From the NCBI RefSeq assembly GCF_024539815.1, contig NZ_JAHHIU010000091.1, forward strand, positions 1 through 64,000: DNA of 64,000 nt, read 5' to 3'. A program made the translations under genes and the position numbers. Each line of letters opens with the position of its first letter. Positions within the stretch are counted from its first letter, which is position 1. Under the pieces are notes generated by a model. The model ran no database searches and had not been told where the DNA came from. It worked only from the letters and a program-made list of their open reading frames with translations. Positions 1-8,072 of the stretch are shown here, piece by piece. Source of the DNA: Streptomyces hayashii (GTDB taxonomy: Bacteria; Actinomycetota; Actinomycetes; Streptomycetales; Streptomycetaceae).

Positions 1-1
1 G

Positions 2-112
2 GCGGAGACCCGGCCGGCCCCCGCCCGCGCCGCCATCCTCGATCTGCGCTTCGTCACCCGCCGGGTGACAGGCGGCATTCCCCCGTCCAGCCCGGCGGGC
101 CGGGTGCCGTAG
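2..112 (+). CDS. C-terminal end of an upstream gene (partial, unidentified)
   Basis: The second reading frame is open from the window edge to a TAG at 110-112 and has almost only G or C at third codon positions until its last few codons, whereas the competing frames have weaker codon bias. About 36 residues remain, ending in a basic stretch (DLRFVTRRVTGG). No family can be named from this tail. It lies 43 bp upstream of the exporter gene and points the same way, so it may be the previous gene of the same cluster. It could also be chance open sequence. Confidence 0.35.
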   Translation, partial: AETRPAPARAAILDLRFVTRRVTGGIPPSSPAGRVP

Positions 113-155
113 CACCCGGCCCGCCGCCCGTCACCCACGGAAGGAAACACCCGTC

Positions 156-1715
156 ATGGACAACTCCGCAGAGGCGGCCTCCCGGCCCGCGGACGCGGCA
201 CCGGACCTGCCCACCCCCCGTCAGGCCGCGCTGGCCATCGTCGGTGTGATGGCGGGAATGCTGCTGTCGGCGCTGGACCAGACCGTCGTCAGCGTCGCCC
301 TGCCGAGCATCGTCGGCGAACTGGGCGGCCTGGAACGCCTTCCCTGGGTGGTGACGATCTACCTCGTCACCTCCATGGCGGTCACCCCGCTCTGGGGCAA
401 GGTGTCCGACCTCTACGGCCGCCGGACCGTGGTGCAGTGCGCCATCGGCGTCTTCGTCGTGGGATCCGTGCTGTGCGGCGTCGCGCAGAGCATCTGGCAG
501 CTCATCGTCTTCCGCGGGATCCAGGGGCTCGGCGCCGGCGGGCTGTTCGTGCTGGCGCTCGCGGTGATCGCCGACGTGGTGCCACCGGAGCGCAGAGGCC
601 GCTACCAGGGCATGTTCGGGGCCGTCTTCGGACTGTCGAGCGTGGTCGGGCCGCTGGTCGGCGGCTGGTTCACGGACGGTCCGGGCTGGCGCTGGATCTT
701 CCTCATCAACGTGCCGGTCGGCGCGCTGGCCCTGGTGGCGACCGCGGTCGGCCTGCGCATCCGCAGTCCTCAGCGTCGGCACACCGTCGACTTCGCCGGG
801 GCCGCCCTGGTCGCCGGCGCCGTCGTGTGCGCCCTGCTCTACCTCAACTGGGCCGGTGACGCCTACGGTTGGGCGGCGCCCGGCCCGCTGCTGCTGGTCG
901 CCGGGGCCGTGGCCCTCGGTGTCCTGTTCGTGTGGGCGGAGACCCGGGCGGCCGAACCGGTCATCCCCATGAACCTGTTCCGCAACCCGGTCTTCGGCGT
1001 CGGCGCCCTGTTCGGACTGCTCTCCGGCGCCGCCATGTTCGCCGGCATCGTGTTCCTGCCGCTGTACTTCCAGGCAGTCATGGGCATGTCCTCCACCCGC
1101 TCCGGACTCGCCATGCTCCCCGCGATGTTCGGACTGACCGTCACCTCGATCGCCTCCGGCCAGATGATCAGCAAGAACGGCCGCTACAAGGTGTTCCCCG
1201 TCTCGGGGTCCGCCCTGCTGGTCGTCACCATGCTGCTGCTGTCCCGGCTCACCGCGGACACCCCCTACTGGCAGATCGGCCTGTACGCCTTCCTGTTCGG
1301 CGCCGGCGTCGGCCTGGTGATGCAGCCCGTCATCACCGCCGTGCAGAACTCCGTGCCCCCGCAGGACGTCGGCGCGGCCACCAGCGCCGCGAACTTCTTC
1401 CAGCGGATGGGGTCCGCGGTCGGAGTCGCGGTCCTCGGCACCGTCCTGACCAGCCGGGTGACCGACCGGCTGACCGACGTCGGCCAGGACGCGGCACGCG
1501 CCGCCGACCAGGGCGTCGCGGCCCTGCACCGGCTGCCCGAACCGGCGCGCGGAGACGCCCTGGACGGGTACGCGCACGCCATGGGCGACATGTTCCTGGT
1601 GTGCGTCCTGCTGGTCGGCATCGCACTCGTGGTGTCCCTGTTCCTCAAGGAGATGCCCCGCAGGGCCGAGCCGGCCGCCGAGCAGCCCGTGCAGGAGGCG
1701 CCCGCGGCCGGGTGA
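156..1715 (+). CDS. MFS drug:H+ antiporter (DHA2/EmrB-QacA type), 519 aa
   Basis: This is an inner-membrane exporter that probably pumps out the cluster product or protects the producer. The protein is hydrophobic throughout with about 14 predicted membrane segments, the normal size for DHA2 transporters. It carries motif A after the second helix (GKVSDLYGRRTV), the antiporter motif C region (GLSSVVGPLVGGW) and the family sequence LSALDQTVVSVALPSI near the N-terminus (about residues 37-52). The C-terminus is a soluble Ala/Glu/Pro-rich tail. ATG 156 has a GGAAGGA ribosome-binding site about 10 bp upstream. It precedes the Crp-site promoter of the next operon by only about 30 bp. The transport class is clear; the substrate is inferred from position. 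Confidence 0.9.
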   Translation: MDNSAEAASRPADAAPDLPTPRQAALAIVGVMAGMLLSALDQTVVSVALPSIVGELGGLERLPWVVTIYLVTSMAVTPLWGKVSDLYGRRTVVQCAIGVFVVGSVLCGVAQSIWQLIVFRGIQGLGAGGLFVLALAVIADVVPPERRGRYQGMFGAVFGLSSVVGPLVGGWFTDGPGWRWIFLINVPVGALALVATAVGLRIRSPQRRHTVDFAGAALVAGAVVCALLYLNWAGDAYGWAAPGPLLLVAGAVALGVLFVWAETRAAEPVIPMNLFRNPVFGVGALFGLLSGAAMFAGIVFLPLYFQAVMGMSSTRSGLAMLPAMFGLTVTSIASGQMISKNGRYKVFPVSGSALLVVTMLLLSRLTADTPYWQIGLYAFLFGAGVGLVMQPVITAVQNSVPPQDVGAATSAANFFQRMGSAVGVAVLGTVLTSRVTDRLTDVGQDAARAADQGVAALHRLPEPARGDALDGYAHAMGDMFLVCVLLVGIALVVSLFLKEMPRRAEPAAEQPVQEAPAAG

Positions 1716-1743
1716 CCTCGGGCCGGCGGCACCGCTCCCCGCC

Positions 1744-1786
1744 TGCTCAAAGTTGTGCAGCCCCCGGACTGCGGTCCGCCTAGCGT
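1744..1786 (+). promoter_or_regulatory. Crp-type palindrome plus -10 box (site 1)
   Basis: TGCTCA (1744-1749), four bases, then TGTGCA (1754-1759) form a 16-bp palindrome with one mismatch. A -10 hexamer TAGCGT follows at 1781-1786, 32 bp centre to centre, which would put the activator near -41.5 (class II Crp geometry). No -35 match is needed or seen. It drives the 1851 operon. The same palindrome recurs upstream of three other cluster transcription units. Confidence 0.7.
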
Positions 1787-1850
1787 GGCTCGCGCCGGCC
1801 TCCCAGGCCCGGCACGAGCCACGCACTCTGCGCGGAAGGACGGCCATTCC

Positions 1851-2750
1851 ATGGAACAGCGGACAGCCCGGAGCGCGGCCGGTCTCAGCCCGGCGTCGGC
1901 CCAGAGCCCCGTGCCCGCCGACAAGCTGCTGCACTCCGGCAACTCGGGCTTCACCATCGCCCGCAGCGCCCAGCTGAAGTACGAGCACCGCGTCGAGGGC
2001 CGCAAGCTCTTCGCCGACGTGATCGCCTACATGAACCAGTCCGACCTCAACGGCGCCTCCTTCTACTTCTACGAGGAGGCGTTCGGCAAGCAGGACCGGG
2101 TGCACTGGCTGATCCACTGGAAGACCCCGAACGACTACGCCATCAGCCTGCACATGGTCGACCACGACGAGAAGATGATCGACCTGCTGGAGAGCGACCG
2201 CACGGTCGAGGACGCGAGCGCCGGCGTGTGGGGCCGTGCCGTCGTCGAGGGCTCCGTGCGCGAACGCATCCTCGTCCCGCAGCACGGGCTCGTGCACGAG
2301 GAGGACGAGCACGACAGCGGCGAACTCTGGGTCGACCCGGCCAGGCTGCAGACCGGACAGTCCGACGCCGAACTGCTGCACTCCGCGAACGCCCTCCTCA
2401 CCCTGCACCGCACCGGTCAGGCCTCGCACGAATTCCGCAAGGAGGCCCGGCTGTACGCCTTCGCGTGGCAGAACGAGATCAACCGCAAGCTGCCCGGCCG
2501 CGCCACCTCCTACCTCTACGAGGAGACGTTCGGCGTGATGGACCGGCTGCACTGGCTCGTCCACTTCAAGGACTTCGACGCCTACCAGGAACTGCTCGAA
2601 CTGGAGCGCACCGACGACGACTTCGGGGCGCTCACCGAGCGGCAGTTCATCGCCGCAGGCAAGGGCGGCGGCACCTGGGGCCGCTCCTTCGTGCCCGGCA
2701 CCATCGAGGACACCCTGCTGCTGCCGCACCAGCTCCACCCGGGCGCGTGA
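1851..2750 (+). CDS. Unknown two-repeat protein A (DUF6039-like), 299 aa
   Basis: Function unknown. The protein is two copies of one domain (about residues 20-150 and 165-299). Each copy begins with a motif like LLHSxN-, continues through an Arg/Glu-rich helix and contains Y-x-E-E-x-F-G-x-x-DR-hHWLhH followed by an acidic turn. This alternation suggests a ferredoxin-like or dimeric alpha/beta-barrel fold, which is inference. There is no signal peptide and no metal motif. ATG 1851 follows GGAAGGA at 1834-1840; an upstream in-frame start at 1755 would lie inside the promoter and was rejected. The gene's TGA overlaps the GTG of the AT/PfaD gene, and a paralog follows that gene, so three products are probably made together. 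I recall the family as DUF6039, but that name is from memory. Confidence 0.75.
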   Translation: MEQRTARSAAGLSPASAQSPVPADKLLHSGNSGFTIARSAQLKYEHRVEGRKLFADVIAYMNQSDLNGASFYFYEEAFGKQDRVHWLIHWKTPNDYAISLHMVDHDEKMIDLLESDRTVEDASAGVWGRAVVEGSVRERILVPQHGLVHEEDEHDSGELWVDPARLQTGQSDAELLHSANALLTLHRTGQASHEFRKEARLYAFAWQNEINRKLPGRATSYLYEETFGVMDRLHWLVHFKDFDAYQELLELERTDDDFGALTERQFIAAGKGGGTWGRSFVPGTIEDTLLLPHQLHPGA

Positions 2751-5167
2751 AGGCCTGGCTCTTCGCCGGACAGGGGGCGCAGCGCGCCGGAATGGGGGAG
2801 GCGCTCTTCGACCGCTTCCCCGAGTACGTGACGGCCGCCGACCGGATCCTCGGCGAGTCCGTGCGCGCGCTGTGCCTGGACGACCCCGACGGCCGGCTGA
2901 ACCGCACCCGGTGGACCCAGCCCGCGCTCTACGTCGTCAACGCGCTCGCCTGCGCGGAGGCGCTGGCGGAGGGCCCCGGCCCCGACGTCCTGGCGGGACA
3001 CAGTCTCGGCGAGTACAACGCGCTGCTCGCCGCGGGCTGTTTCGACTTCGAGACCGGTCTGCGGATCGTGCGGCGGCGCGGCGAGCTGATGGGGGAGGCG
3101 GACGGCGGCGCCATGCTGGCCGTCGTCGGTCTCACGCCCGACGCCGTCCGCGCCCTGCTGGACCGCTGCGGGGCCGCCGACGTCGACCTCGCCAACCTCA
3201 ACACCGCCACCCAGGTGGTGGTGTCGGGGCCGGCCGAGTCCATGCGGACGGTACGCGCCGCGGTACGGGCGGCCCAGGGCGCCCGCTGCGTCCCGCTGGC
3301 CACCAGCGGCGCCTTCCACTCCCGGCACATGCGCCCTGCCCAGGAACGGTTCGCCGCCTTCCTCGACACCGTCGAGTTCCGGCCGCCGAGCATCCCCGTG
3401 ATCGCCAACGTGACCGGCCGGCCCTACCCCGCCGACGGCGTGGCGGACCTGCTGGCCCGGCAGATCGCGGCTCCGGTGCGCTGGCACGAGACGCTGCGCG
3501 AACTGGTCCGGCTGGGGGTGACCGAGGCCCGCGAGTTCGGTCCGCGCCCCATGCTGCGGCCGATGTGGGAATCGGTGCTGGCCGAGCCGGAGAGCACGCA
3601 GACGCAACAGCCGCAGCCGGAGCGGCAGCCCCAGCCGGAGCGGCGGGAACCGCAGCCCGTGCCCGTGCCCGTGCGTGTGCCCGTGCCCGTGCCCGTGACG
3701 GGGGCCGTGACGGGGGCGGCACGACGGGACGCCCCCGTCGCCCCCGAGCCGGAACCCGTCCGTGACCCGGCCGCCGCCCGGCTCGGCAGCGCGGAGTTCC
3801 GGCAGGACCACGGGGTGCGCTACGCCTACCTCGCGGGCAGCATGTTCCGCGGCGTGTCCTCCGTGGAACTGGTCGCCCGGCTCGGGCGGGCGGGCCTGCG
3901 CGGCTACTTCGGCGCCGGCGGACTGGACCTCGCCACCGTCGAGAAGGCGCTAGACGAACTCGCCCGCACCCCCGGCCTCGACGGCCGCTACGGCGTGAAC
4001 CTGCTGCACGACCTCACCCGTCCCGGCGCCGAGGACGCCCTGACCGACCTGCTGCTGCGGCACGACGTCCGGCACGTGGAGGCCGCCGCCTTCACCACCG
4101 TCACCCCGGCGATGGTCCGCTACCGCTTCACCGGCGCCCACCGCACCGCCGACGGCGCCGCCGTCGCGGTGCGCACCCTGGTCGCCAAGTGCTCACGCCC
4201 CGAGGTGGCCGCCCACTTCATGGCGCCGCCCGCCGAGGAGCTGCTGCGGCGCCTGGTCTCCGAGGGCGCGCTGACCCCGCAGGAGGCCGACGCGGCGCGC
4301 GGGCTGCCGGTGGCGCAGGACATCTGCGTGGAGGGGGACTCGGCCGGCCACACGGACGGCGGTGTCAGCCTGGCCCTCGTGCCGACGACAGCCGCGCTGG
4401 CCGAGCGGCTGACGGCACGGCACGGCTACGCCCGCCGTCTGCGGGTCGGGGCCTGTGGCGGGCTGGGCACCCCCGAGGCTGTCGCAGCGGCCTTCGTCCT
4501 CGGCGCCGACTTCGTCGTCACCGGCTCCGTCAACCAGTGCTCACCGCAGGCGGGCACCTCGGACGCCGTGAAGGACCTGCTGGCCGCCGTGGACGTCCAG
4601 GACACCGCCTACGCGCCCGCCGGCGACCTGTTCGAACTCGGCTCCCGGGTCCAGGTGGTGCGCAAAGGCACCCTCTTCGCGGCCCGCGCGAACAAGCTCT
4701 ACCAGCTCTACCGCGGCCACACCGGACTGGACGACCTCGACGAGGCCACCCGCACCTGGCTGGAACGCGACTGTCTGCGCGCCCCGCTCGACCAGGTGTG
4801 GAAGCAGACCTGCGCCCACTACCGGGACACCGGCCGCGTCCAGGAGATCGAACGGGCCGAGCGCGATCCCCGGCACCGGATGGCGCTCCTGTTCAAGTCG
4901 TACTTCGCCCGCACCAACCGGGCCGCGCAGGCCGGCGACCCCGCCGAGCGCGCCAACTACCAGGTGCACTGCGGGCCCGCGGCGGGCGCCTTCAACCGCT
5001 TCGTCCGCGGCACCGCCCTGGAGCCCTGGCCGGAGCGGCACGTCGAACGCATCGCCGATCTGCTGATGACCGGAGCGGCGCGGGTCCTCCGCGAGCGCCT
5101 GGCCGCGTACGCGCCCACCGGCCCCGGCGACTTCGGCGACCCCGGCGATTTCCCTCACCACTCATGA
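2747..5167 (+). CDS. Trans-acting malonyltransferase fused to PfaD-type enoylreductase (LnmG-like), 806 aa
   Basis: The N-terminal acyltransferase (about residues 1-285) loads malonyl units onto the carrier proteins of the AT-less megasynthase. GQGAQ, the nucleophile motif GHSLGE (Ser86) and GAFHSRHM, the malonyl-type signature, are visible. After a Pro/Val/Gln-rich linker with repeated PVPV units (about residues 285-330), a flavin-dependent PfaD-type oxidoreductase follows (about 340-800), with GACGGLGTPEA and ADFVVTGSVNQCSPQAG. PfaD domains reduce enoyl thioesters in trans in polyketide and polyunsaturated fatty acid systems. AT-oxidoreductase fusions are typical of trans-AT clusters, including leinamycin LnmG. 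GTG 2747 overlaps the previous stop by four bases (GTGA). Longer in-frame starts such as 2228 run through the preceding gene and were rejected. Confidence 0.93.
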   Translation: MKAWLFAGQGAQRAGMGEALFDRFPEYVTAADRILGESVRALCLDDPDGRLNRTRWTQPALYVVNALACAEALAEGPGPDVLAGHSLGEYNALLAAGCFDFETGLRIVRRRGELMGEADGGAMLAVVGLTPDAVRALLDRCGAADVDLANLNTATQVVVSGPAESMRTVRAAVRAAQGARCVPLATSGAFHSRHMRPAQERFAAFLDTVEFRPPSIPVIANVTGRPYPADGVADLLARQIAAPVRWHETLRELVRLGVTEAREFGPRPMLRPMWESVLAEPESTQTQQPQPERQPQPERREPQPVPVPVRVPVPVPVTGAVTGAARRDAPVAPEPEPVRDPAAARLGSAEFRQDHGVRYAYLAGSMFRGVSSVELVARLGRAGLRGYFGAGGLDLATVEKALDELARTPGLDGRYGVNLLHDLTRPGAEDALTDLLLRHDVRHVEAAAFTTVTPAMVRYRFTGAHRTADGAAVAVRTLVAKCSRPEVAAHFMAPPAEELLRRLVSEGALTPQEADAARGLPVAQDICVEGDSAGHTDGGVSLALVPTTAALAERLTARHGYARRLRVGACGGLGTPEAVAAAFVLGADFVVTGSVNQCSPQAGTSDAVKDLLAAVDVQDTAYAPAGDLFELGSRVQVVRKGTLFAARANKLYQLYRGHTGLDDLDEATRTWLERDCLRAPLDQVWKQTCAHYRDTGRVQEIERAERDPRHRMALLFKSYFARTNRAAQAGDPAERANYQVHCGPAAGAFNRFVRGTALEPWPERHVERIADLLMTGAARVLRERLAAYAPTGPGDFGDPGDFPHHS

Positions 5168-5186
5168 CACATGCGAGGAGAGCCAT

Positions 5187-6119
5187 ATGACCGTGGACAG
5201 CGGCACGCCCAGCGTCCCGCCCGCCCGGCACCAGACCACGCAGCCCGCGGACAGGATCCTGCACTCCGCGAACGCCGGCGTCGTCGTGGAGCGGGTCGCG
5301 CAGATCGCCGCCGGACAGGGCGACAGCGCGCGCCGCCTGGCCCGCGAGGCAGCGGAGTTCGTCAACGCCAAGCACCCGGGCCTCGCGACCGTGTTCGTCT
5401 ACGAGGAGACCTTCGGGGTCAAGGACCGCCTGCACTGGCTGATCCACTTCCGGTCCCTGGAGGACTACGAACGGCTGCTGCACATGGGCGGCGCACGCGA
5501 CTTCCGGGACGGCGTCCTCGGCGGCCATGTCTCCGACCGCCAGGCCGAGCAGTGGCAGGCCGCGTTCGTACCGGGCACGGTGCGGGAGACCATGATGCTC
5601 CCGCACCGCTGGGGCATCTTCGGCACGGCCACCCAGACGATGGCCCAGGACCCGTCGATGAGCCCGCTGGCCGCCGACCGGGACGAGCCCTGGTTCGACG
5701 TGCTGCCCGCGCTGCACCAGACCTCCGTCCCCGCCGACCAACTGCTCAACACGGCCACCGCCGGGGTGATCATGCACCGGGTGGTCGACTTCAGCTACAA
5801 GTACCGGGCCGAGGCACGCCTGTTCGCCCGTACGGTCGCCGAGAACACCAACCTGAACTCGGGCGGCGACGCCACGGCGCTGGTCTTCGAGGAACTGTTC
5901 GGGACCATGGAGCGGATGCACTTCCTCATCCACATGAAATCGCTGGGCACGATGTACAAGCTGATGGGCATCGACGCCCGCACCGACCCCACGGCGCCGC
6001 GCGCCACGTACATGCAGGACTGGGTGTCCAAGGAGCAGGGCGGCGGGCGCTGGGACAGTCTGATGCTGGAGGGCAGCGGCCACGACGGCTGCCTGACGCC
6101 GCAGTACTGGGGCGACTGA
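5187..6119 (+). CDS. Unknown two-repeat protein B (paralog of protein A), 310 aa
   Basis: This is a paralog of the 1851-2750 product, again built of two copies of the same domain (about residues 20-150 and 180-310). Both copies keep the LLH/LNxA opening and the E-E-x-F-G-x-x-[DE]R-hHhLIH motif. It extends further at the C-terminus (DGCLTPQYWGD). ATG 5187 is preceded by GAGGAG. It is the last gene of the operon; a 25-bp perfect hairpin begins four bases after its stop. Four copies of one unknown domain around the trans-AT gene make a structural or tailoring role in polyketide assembly plausible, but nothing in the sequence proves a reaction. Confidence 0.75.
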   Translation: MTVDSGTPSVPPARHQTTQPADRILHSANAGVVVERVAQIAAGQGDSARRLAREAAEFVNAKHPGLATVFVYEETFGVKDRLHWLIHFRSLEDYERLLHMGGARDFRDGVLGGHVSDRQAEQWQAAFVPGTVRETMMLPHRWGIFGTATQTMAQDPSMSPLAADRDEPWFDVLPALHQTSVPADQLLNTATAGVIMHRVVDFSYKYRAEARLFARTVAENTNLNSGGDATALVFEELFGTMERMHFLIHMKSLGTMYKLMGIDARTDPTAPRATYMQDWVSKEQGGGRWDSLMLEGSGHDGCLTPQYWGD

Positions 6120-6122
6120 GAA

Positions 6123-6174
6123 CGGCGCGAGGAGGCCGCGGCACTCGTCCGAGTGCCGCGGCCTCCTCGCGCCG
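6123..6174. terminator. 25-bp perfect hairpin, likely bidirectional terminator
   Basis: Arms 6123-6147 and 6150-6174 are exact reverse complements (25 bp) around a two-base centre. It sits between the convergent ends of protein B and the VOC gene. There is no U tract, as is usual for Streptomyces terminators. Confidence 0.85.
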
Positions 6175-6192
6175 TGCCCGGCGGAGCCGGTG

Positions 6193-6558
6193 TCAGGCCA
6201 TGGTGGTCACGCAGAACGGGTGACCGGCCGGGTCGATCAGGACGACCCACTTCTCGCCGCCCGGCTGGTGCTCCGGCCGGGTCGCTCCCAGGGCGGTCAG
6301 CCGCTCGACGGCCTCGTCCAGATCGCTGACGCTGAAGTCGAGGTGCATCTGCTTGTCGTCACCGGGCCAGGAGGGCTGCTTCAGGCTCTCGGCCCGCTGG
6401 AAACCGATGCGACTGGACCCGTCCGGGGTGCCGATGTAGGCGAAGTCCTCGCTCGCGAAGAGCGTCTGCCAGCCGGTCACGGCGCTGTAGAACTCGGCCA
6501 GCGCCTTCGGGTCCGGCGCGTCGAGAGTGACCGCTGCCAGCTGCCCAATGGGGGACAT
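6193..6558 (-). CDS. VOC (glyoxalase/bleomycin-resistance) family protein, 121 aa
   Basis: This is a small metal-type or ligand-binding protein of the vicinal oxygen chelate superfamily. It opens with IGQLAAVTLDAPDPKALAEFYSAVTGW and closes with a conserved DPAGHPFCV segment, both typical of single-domain actinobacterial VOC proteins with one paired beta-alpha-beta-beta-beta unit. ATG 6558 has a GGAAGG site upstream. It runs toward the operon end and is separated from it by the hairpin. Proteins of this fold include sequestering resistance proteins and ring-modifying enzymes; which applies here cannot be told. It may be a cluster passenger. Confidence 0.8.
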   Translation of the reverse strand: MSPIGQLAAVTLDAPDPKALAEFYSAVTGWQTLFASEDFAYIGTPDGSSRIGFQRAESLKQPSWPGDDKQMHLDFSVSDLDEAVERLTALGATRPEHQPGGEKWVVLIDPAGHPFCVTTMA

Positions 6559-6671
6559 GAAAGGTTTCCTTCCTCAGGACGATGGTCGTCTCGGCGTGCA
6601 ACTTCCGCGTGCACCTCCGGCGTTCGCGAGCCTAGGCCCTGGCATGTCCGTGTGCACGCGGATCGCCGGGA

Positions 6672-7079
6672 CTACTGGAAGGAGTGGTCCAACGTGACCG
6701 TCGCATGGCCGTCCGGGCCAGGGTTGTCGCAGAAGTAGGCGCCGGTACCCCGCAAACCGGTCAACCCGCCTGTTCCGGAGCCCTCCAGTACCTCCAGGGT
6801 GGCCTTGGCCGTGCCGCCGCCGGTGGCGCCGGTGATCTGCAGGACGAAGCTGCCGCTCCGGTCGCCGATCCGGCCCGTCACCCGCTCCAGCGCCGTGAAC
6901 GCGCTCGTCCCGCCGGGGGACAGGGCGATGAGGACCTGCTGGACGCCCTCGCCCTCAAGCTGCCCCCGGTAGTGGTTGGTCACCTGGCCGTGCATCAGCA
7001 CGGGAGCGCCCTCCGTCTGCTCATAGGGGGCCGGCTGCCAGGGATCCCAGGTCATCGTGCTGGTCGACTGCGTCTGCAT
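6672..7079 (-). CDS. DUF3224-type beta-barrel protein, 135 aa
   Basis: This is a small protein matching the DUF3224 pattern: an early Trp-rich stretch (WDPWQPAPYEQ), a long alternating beta-strand body and a C-terminal LRGTGAYFCDNPGPDGHATVTLDH segment. Such proteins form a lipocalin- or allene-oxide-cyclase-like barrel; their biochemical role is not established. The ATG at 7079 follows GAGAGGA and was chosen over the in-frame codon at 7163, which lacks a ribosome-binding site. It is transcribed leftward, with the VOC gene 113 bp downstream, from the divergent region that contains Crp-type site 2. It may therefore share the cluster's regulation. Confidence 0.65.
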   Translation of the reverse strand: MQTQSTSTMTWDPWQPAPYEQTEGAPVLMHGQVTNHYRGQLEGEGVQQVLIALSPGGTSAFTALERVTGRIGDRSGSFVLQITGATGGGTAKATLEVLEGSGTGGLTGLRGTGAYFCDNPGPDGHATVTLDHSFQ

Positions 7080-7145
7080 GCGTTGTCCTCTCGCTCGCGG
7101 GACCTCGGCGAACCGGTGGCCGGACTGCCGACGGTGATCAGCCGG

Positions 7146-7215
7146 ATCCTCGCGCCTCGGCACCGCCCGCTCTGCTCACTATTGAGCTTTCACGGGTCGC
7201 GGCAAGAGGTATTTT
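7146..7215. promoter_or_regulatory. Divergent Crp-type palindrome (site 2) with -10 boxes
   Basis: TGCTCA (7173-7178), CTAT, TGAGCT (7183-7188); the inner GCTCA/TGAGC arms are perfect. Rightward, TATTTT at 7210-7215 lies exactly 32 bp centre to centre from the site, as at site 1, and would serve the PIG-L gene. Leftward, GAGGAT (7151-7146) lies at the same distance and could serve the DUF3224 gene. Confidence 0.7.
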
Positions 7216-7327
7216 CCCAAAGGGGCGGACAACCGGTGCCGCACGGGATCCGATACCCGCACACAGGACTCGGCGAAATGTATTCCCAGCCTATCGGGAC
7301 GGGAAAGGGTGCTGTTATCTTCGGGCC

Positions 7328-8044
7328 ATGAGCGATGAATTCCAGGAAATGCCCGAGGACTGGACCCGCGCCCTCGCCGTGGTGGCGCATCCCGACGACA
7401 TGGAATTCGGCGCCGCGGGCGCCGTGGCACGCTGGACCGCGGCCGGGAAATCGGTCGCCTATCTGGTGGCCAGCCGGGGCGAGGCCGGCATCGACTCGAT
7501 GGCGCCGGAGAAGGCCGCCGAGGTCCGCGAGGCCGAGCAGCGGGCCAGCGCGGCGGTCGTCGGGGCGAGCGGAGTGGAGTTCCTCGACCATCCCGACGGC
7601 CGCATCGAGTACTCCGCCGAGCTGCGCCGCGAGTTCGCCGCCGCGATCCGACGCCACCGCCCCGAACTGGTGCTCGGCTTCTGCCACCACGACCACACCT
7701 CGACGGGACGCTGGAACTCGCCGGACCACCGCAACACCGGCCGCGCCCTGCTCGACGCGGTCGGCGACGCGGCCAACCGCTGGATCTTCCCCGACGACGG
7801 CCCGGGCCCCTGGCAGGGCGTCCGCTACGTGGCGGTGTCCAACTCGCCCAGGCCCACCCACGCCGTGGACGTCACCGACCACATCGACCTGGCGGTGGCC
7901 TCCCTGGAAGCCCACGCGAGCTATCTGGCGGCCATGCAGCCCCCCGTCACCGACGTCCGCGGCCCGCTGCTGGGCCTGGCCCGGGCGATGGGGGCCCGTT
8001 TCGGCGGCCGGCCGGCGATCGCCTTCGAGCTGATACCGCGCTGA
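7328..8044 (+). CDS. PIG-L (LmbE/MshB-like) zinc deacetylase/amidase, 238 aa
   Basis: This is a zinc-dependent hydrolase of the PIG-L superfamily, which cleaves N-acyl groups from sugars (MshB in mycothiol synthesis) or amide bonds of mycothiol S-conjugates (Mca, LmbE). It shows the family motif AHPDD (about residues 20-24), ASRGEAG, LDHPDGRIE, and the H-H-D-H segment with the downstream SPDH motif. ATG 7328 is about 106 bp downstream of the predicted start site set by the site 2 TATTTT box. A PIG-L enzyme together with a MalY-type C-S lyase under the same kind of operator recalls lincomycin LmbE/LmbF. A role in processing a mycothiol adduct is therefore plausible, but sugar deacetylation is an alternative. 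Confidence 0.85.
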   Translation: MSDEFQEMPEDWTRALAVVAHPDDMEFGAAGAVARWTAAGKSVAYLVASRGEAGIDSMAPEKAAEVREAEQRASAAVVGASGVEFLDHPDGRIEYSAELRREFAAAIRRHRPELVLGFCHHDHTSTGRWNSPDHRNTGRALLDAVGDAANRWIFPDDGPGPWQGVRYVAVSNSPRPTHAVDVTDHIDLAVASLEAHASYLAAMQPPVTDVRGPLLGLARAMGARFGGRPAIAFELIPR

Positions 8045-8072
8045 CCGGCCCACGGGCACGGTCGCCGACCGC

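Noticed and set aside
54..2738. Leftward 894-codon frame opposite the exporter and protein A
   Set aside because: Antisense shadow; it runs across the site 1 promoter and has no recognisable domain.
2228..2746. Upstream extension of the AT/PfaD frame
   Set aside because: It overlaps protein A in another frame and has no AT character; the acyltransferase fold begins at GTG 2747.
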